Source of the DNA: Tubulanus polymorphus | Taxonomy: Eukaryota > Nemertea > Palaeonemertea > Tubulaniformes > Tubulanidae | NCBI RefSeq assembly: GCF_964204645.1 | Contig: NC_134026.1 | Location: forward strand, 23,330,650 to 23,394,649 | Direction of reading: 5' to 3' | Length of the DNA stretch: 64,000 nt | Shown: one piece after another, positions 60,684 through 64,000 of the stretch | How positions within the stretch are numbered: position 1 is the first letter of the stretch | Layout: each line of letters begins with the position of its first letter | The notes under the pieces: generated by a model | The model's database searches: none | What the model saw: only the letters and a program-made list of their open reading frames with translations | Told to the model about the DNA's origin: nothing | Program-made: the position numbers and the translations under genes

Positions 60684-63600
60684 TTAGTAACCATCGATAC
60701 AATATCCTTTATTTTTTTCAACTACGGCTTTGACAAGGGATATATTTACAAACACCGTCCCCAGTGCAGATGATTCGTCGTGCCAAATACGAGTCATTGT
60801 ATGACCCAATATACGAAGCCCATGCGACACAATCTGAAATAAATATGAAAACTGAGACATTCTAGAATAATAAAGAATTACAGGTACTCTTATGATATTA
60901 CATATCTATCACTTACTGGAGGTGTTTTTTTCACGTAATAAACTTTTGATGGATTTATGGCGGCATACACTCTTGGTTGCGTTATAGCGGTCTCCAGTGC
61001 CTCATTTAGAAATATGTGTCTCATCAACACCTAGTAACAAAAATGATCGACATAATATCCGATCTTGTTTCCTCATTTCCGAAATCAAAATTCAAAAAGG
61101 CTACCTGAGTTTGCACAGCTAGGATATGGTCACCAACCGCACCCAGCGCTAATTTCCGATCGCTATTATTGTCAACAAGTATCACCGGGCACATCTGCGA
61201 CAAGGCCCTACGTCCCGCGGAGTACCGATTTTTCGACGTGTCCAGTGAACTGCGATTTGCGCCGAACTTTGTTTCTTTAGGCTGGTAAAAGGCACTCAGC
61301 GCGTTGTTGAATATAATGCCAGTTTTTGATCCGACAACTCGGGAACCAAATCTACATTAAACAACATCATTGGATTTTGTATATTACAGCAAAAGTCTTT
61401 AATAACGCCACCTTTGGGACCGATGAAAATATGGCGTTATAACAGATTTAGCGTTATAAAGAATGTTATTTTCATAGAATTAGGGCTTAGATTGAAAAGC
61501 GAGCAGTGGCAATAAAAAGGATGGCGTTATAACTTGACTGTACTTGGTAAATTGAAAGAATGTGTTCCCCATCGTTGACACTTACGTGGATGATAATGAC
61601 GTAGATACGGACACGACATCCCCCTCGGGACTGATGATATTAACATGGCTTACAGCAGTCGGTCTAGAATCTTGGAATTTATCGAAATCTTTTTCGTCAG
61701 CGGGCGAAGCGGATATGCGAGACTTCTGGACCTGAACGGCGTACGCTAACGATGTCAGCATTTCCTGTAACTGATGTTTATGATACCGTAGATAATACAA
61801 ACAGCACATATATATTTCATTTTATTCATTGTCAAATATTTTTTGTTGATATATTTTGAAGTTGATAAAACAGATTATTCTACCGCTGTATATGATTCTG
61901 TTTCGCTATCAGGGTCGCCTATTTCTTGCGTATGTGCTTTTACTTGTCGCAGAATCTCGACCATATTGTGGTACGTGCGAACTGTCTGCGGGCCCTCGAA
62001 TAAGTCACGACTCATGTTGAACGCTTGAAATACGAAGAAAAGTGTCGCGAAGCAACGACTAAAACGTACGATTTCCTCTCACGATTGCGCGCAATTTCTT
62101 TTAACGATATCAATCAATTACATGCATGCCTAAGGAGAACTGCTCGTCCTTTAGAAGGTAAATTTCTAAACGAATTATCTATGTTTAGTCAAGAGAGGAT
62201 GAAAATAGCTGGGTTTGGCTGATTAGATCACCTACCCTCTAAAAGGTTTATACCAAGAACAAGAGCAGGTCCTACACTCGGTGACGAGGTAGTATAAAGA
62301 GTATGCGATCCACCGTTGACCTGAGCCTTTATCGGATCTCGCCAAACAGCTTTGTAGTTTTCCAAGTCTTTTCTTGTAATATTGCCACCTGCATGGAAAA
62401 AATCCACCATAACTATCATATCATCTGCCGTAAAAAAAGCTTTGATTAATAATCATCACCACAGTGCTTGGCGATATTCTAGTCTGGCGCCAAATAATGA
62501 TCGATGAGCGAATTAATTCAACAAAATGTTATGTTCTTTTATCACTCGGCAGCAGTCGAAACAATATAGGCTGAATAGAAAAATTACAAAATAAAAATGG
62601 ATGCTTCATTGTACAAATTATCGGCTGTATCCAGAAATGCATTCCTGGCCAATGGTCGTTGGCCGACGATAGACTACAAATCAATATGTGGCGGTAGCTT
62701 ATCATAATCCCAAACTTAAAAATGTCATAATCAAATTTTTATTTCGATGATACGTACAGGATGTACGTATCCATCGGACCAACAATTCAACAATCTTTGA
62801 TATTATGTATCAGCATCATAAAGTATAGTCTACCAGAAAACTCCTTACCTGCGGAATTCACGTCGTCGACAATATCGTCTGTTAATGGCCCATCATAGAA
62901 TACCGAATCTCCGGCATTCGCAATTGTTCTCAACGTGTTCAGGAAACGATTCCTCAGCAATCTGTCGCCTTCTTCTCTCAGACGACCAGTCATTGGATTG
63001 ATGAAGTCGATGCTTTACAGAAATAGGATCTCAGATGTTATCACAACCATATATATTTTTAAACAATGTTGAAACAACAAGATTTCGTGCAAAGAAAACA
63101 AAAACATATACTAAACTTAACTTTGAACTCCAAACTTTTTTCGATTGAAATATCGATCTTACCCAAATGATGGATTTTGTTCGATGGCGCATTGGACATC
63201 TTTCATAGATTTGTACAAATGGGCGCCGATTTTAATTCCTTCTTCGGCAATTTTCAGCACAGGATTGAACAGTTCTTTCCAGGTCAAACGCCCGAAGCGT
63301 TCGTGCGCCTGGCGGTAACCTCTCAGTTCACCGGGTACCCCGATTGACATACCACCTATAAACAAATATTTCCGTTAAGCCGGTCCTAGAACGTGTGTTG
63401 AAATCGCCGCTATGAGTTTAGTACCTGTTGATAGAATCCTCGGATTGGAAAGCAGTAGACTTCGGTTCAAAACAGATGCCGTTTCTCTAGCGTCAAGCGT
63501 GTATACTTTGTTGTCCGATCTCCATGAAATAAAAAAAAGAATCAGACAACCGTTATGTTGTTGTTATTCTTTCAAATGTGAAATACGTAAACACCTTTCA

Positions 63601-63735
63601 AGGGCTTACTTTCTGTAATAAGTCATTAGAAATCCGGCGCCAATACCAGAACTCTGTGGGTTCGCTATTCCCAAACATAACAACGTTGCTATAGCTGCGT
63701 CTATGGCAGACCCGCGTTTTCTGGCCATTATTTCA
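60684..63735 (-). CDS. Gamma-glutamyltransferase-like protein lacking catalytic residues, 3' part (10 exons)
   Basis: Exons in order: 63735-63610, 63519-63425, 63355-63163, 63012-62849, 62388-62236, 62023-61884, 61764-61586, 61351-61105, 61030-60917, 60833-60684. The 5' end is outside the window. The fold is clearly GGT: KRGSAIDAAIATLLCLGIAN, LDARETAS (the substrate-binding Arg is kept), GMSIGVPGELRGYRQAHERF, VFYDGPLTDDIVDDVNSAGG and KTGIIFNN. Active GGTs cut themselves and catalyse with a Thr in T-(A/S/T)-H; here the aligned triplet is V-S-H. The Glu/Asp after NN are Ala/Ala (NNALSA), the Ser-Ser pair is SQ (RALSQMCP) and Gly-Gly is GD (GAVGDHIL). Cleavage and glutathione hydrolysis are therefore unlikely. 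It resembles the divergent GGT7/GGT6 class, but I cannot assign an orthologue. Confidence 0.88.
61384..61543. mobile_element. MITE-like inverted repeat (TAACGCCA ends)
   Basis: The left end reads TACAGCAAAAGTCTTTAATA, then ACGCCACCTTTGGGACC; the complement of the right end reads TACAGTCAAGTTATAACGCC. The words GGCGTTATAAC and GCGTTATAA recur inside. Non-coding, in an intron of the GGT-like gene; Tc1/mariner-type TACAG ends. Confidence 0.7.
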
Positions 63736-64000
63736 CTAGAAAGTATAGATATGGATTATGTCAGATACCACGGGGTGATATCAAAAATTCAAAAATAATA
63801 TCTTGGGTAAATGGATTTGGAAATATAGGTATGAGTTCGGAGAGAGATACCCAAAGCAAGATTTGTATATGATAATAATAACTAAAAGAAACCGAATGAT
63901 AACGAACAAACAGAAGACATAATTTATGCTATTTATCTGCTGTGTTTGTCTATAGAACAAGTGCGAGGTACATTGATATCAATCAGTCACAATTATTTTC

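Overview
This is a eukaryotic nuclear window: genes are split by GT-AG introns (one GC-AG), AT-rich overall, with microsatellites and small foldback elements. The protein repertoire (NLE1, FAHD2, ENO4, ZNRF3/RNF43, CCDC157, VMP1, PEX13, ACOX3, FAAH, a GGT relative) is that of a bilaterian animal. Gene and intron sizes and a tandem family of unfamiliar multipass proteins suggest an invertebrate, probably a lophotrochozoan such as a mollusc; that placement is inference.

Layout, left to right. 1-1927 (+): 3' part of an ENO4-like enolase. 2299-4047 (-): FAHD2-type fumarylacetoacetase-domain protein, tail-to-tail with ENO4 and head-to-head with NLE1 (4245-12191, +). The 4.6-kb NLE1 intron 9 contains two intronless antisense genes, and a third relative lies just past the NLE1 3' end (6978-8351, 8848-10128, 12314-13834, all -). 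These three share an N-terminal five-helix membrane region and a cysteine-bearing ectodomain that ends exactly at a Cys; I do not recognise the family. 17332-38071 (-): a ZNRF3/RNF43-type transmembrane RING E3 ligase whose two 5' introns span about 16 kb and hold microsatellites, foldback repeats and two exons of an unidentified small membrane protein. 39014-42579 (-): CCDC157, divergent from VMP1 (43223-48264, +), which carries an N-terminal SAP domain. 49569-51658 (-) PEX13 and 51820-55688 (+) ACOX3 form a compact divergent peroxisomal pair. 56623-60141 (-): FAAH. 60684-63735 (-): 3' part of a gamma-glutamyltransferase-like gene that has lost most catalytic and substrate-binding residues; its 5' end lies beyond the window.

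Architecture. Genes alternate in head-to-head pairs (FAHD2/NLE1, CCDC157/VMP1, PEX13/ACOX3) and tail-to-tail pairs (ENO4/FAHD2, VMP1/PEX13, ACOX3/FAAH). PEX13 (peroxisomal import docking) and ACOX3 (a peroxisomal enzyme ending in SKL) share under 170 bp of 5' sequence, so co-regulation is plausible. ENO4 and CCDC157 are sperm-associated in vertebrates, but nothing here links them. No rRNA, tRNA or CRISPR was recognised, and no intact transposase gene was found; the repeats seen are MITE-like or simple. Exon boundaries were derived by hand from splice signals, reading frame and remembered family sequences; phases were checked for all joins quoted.
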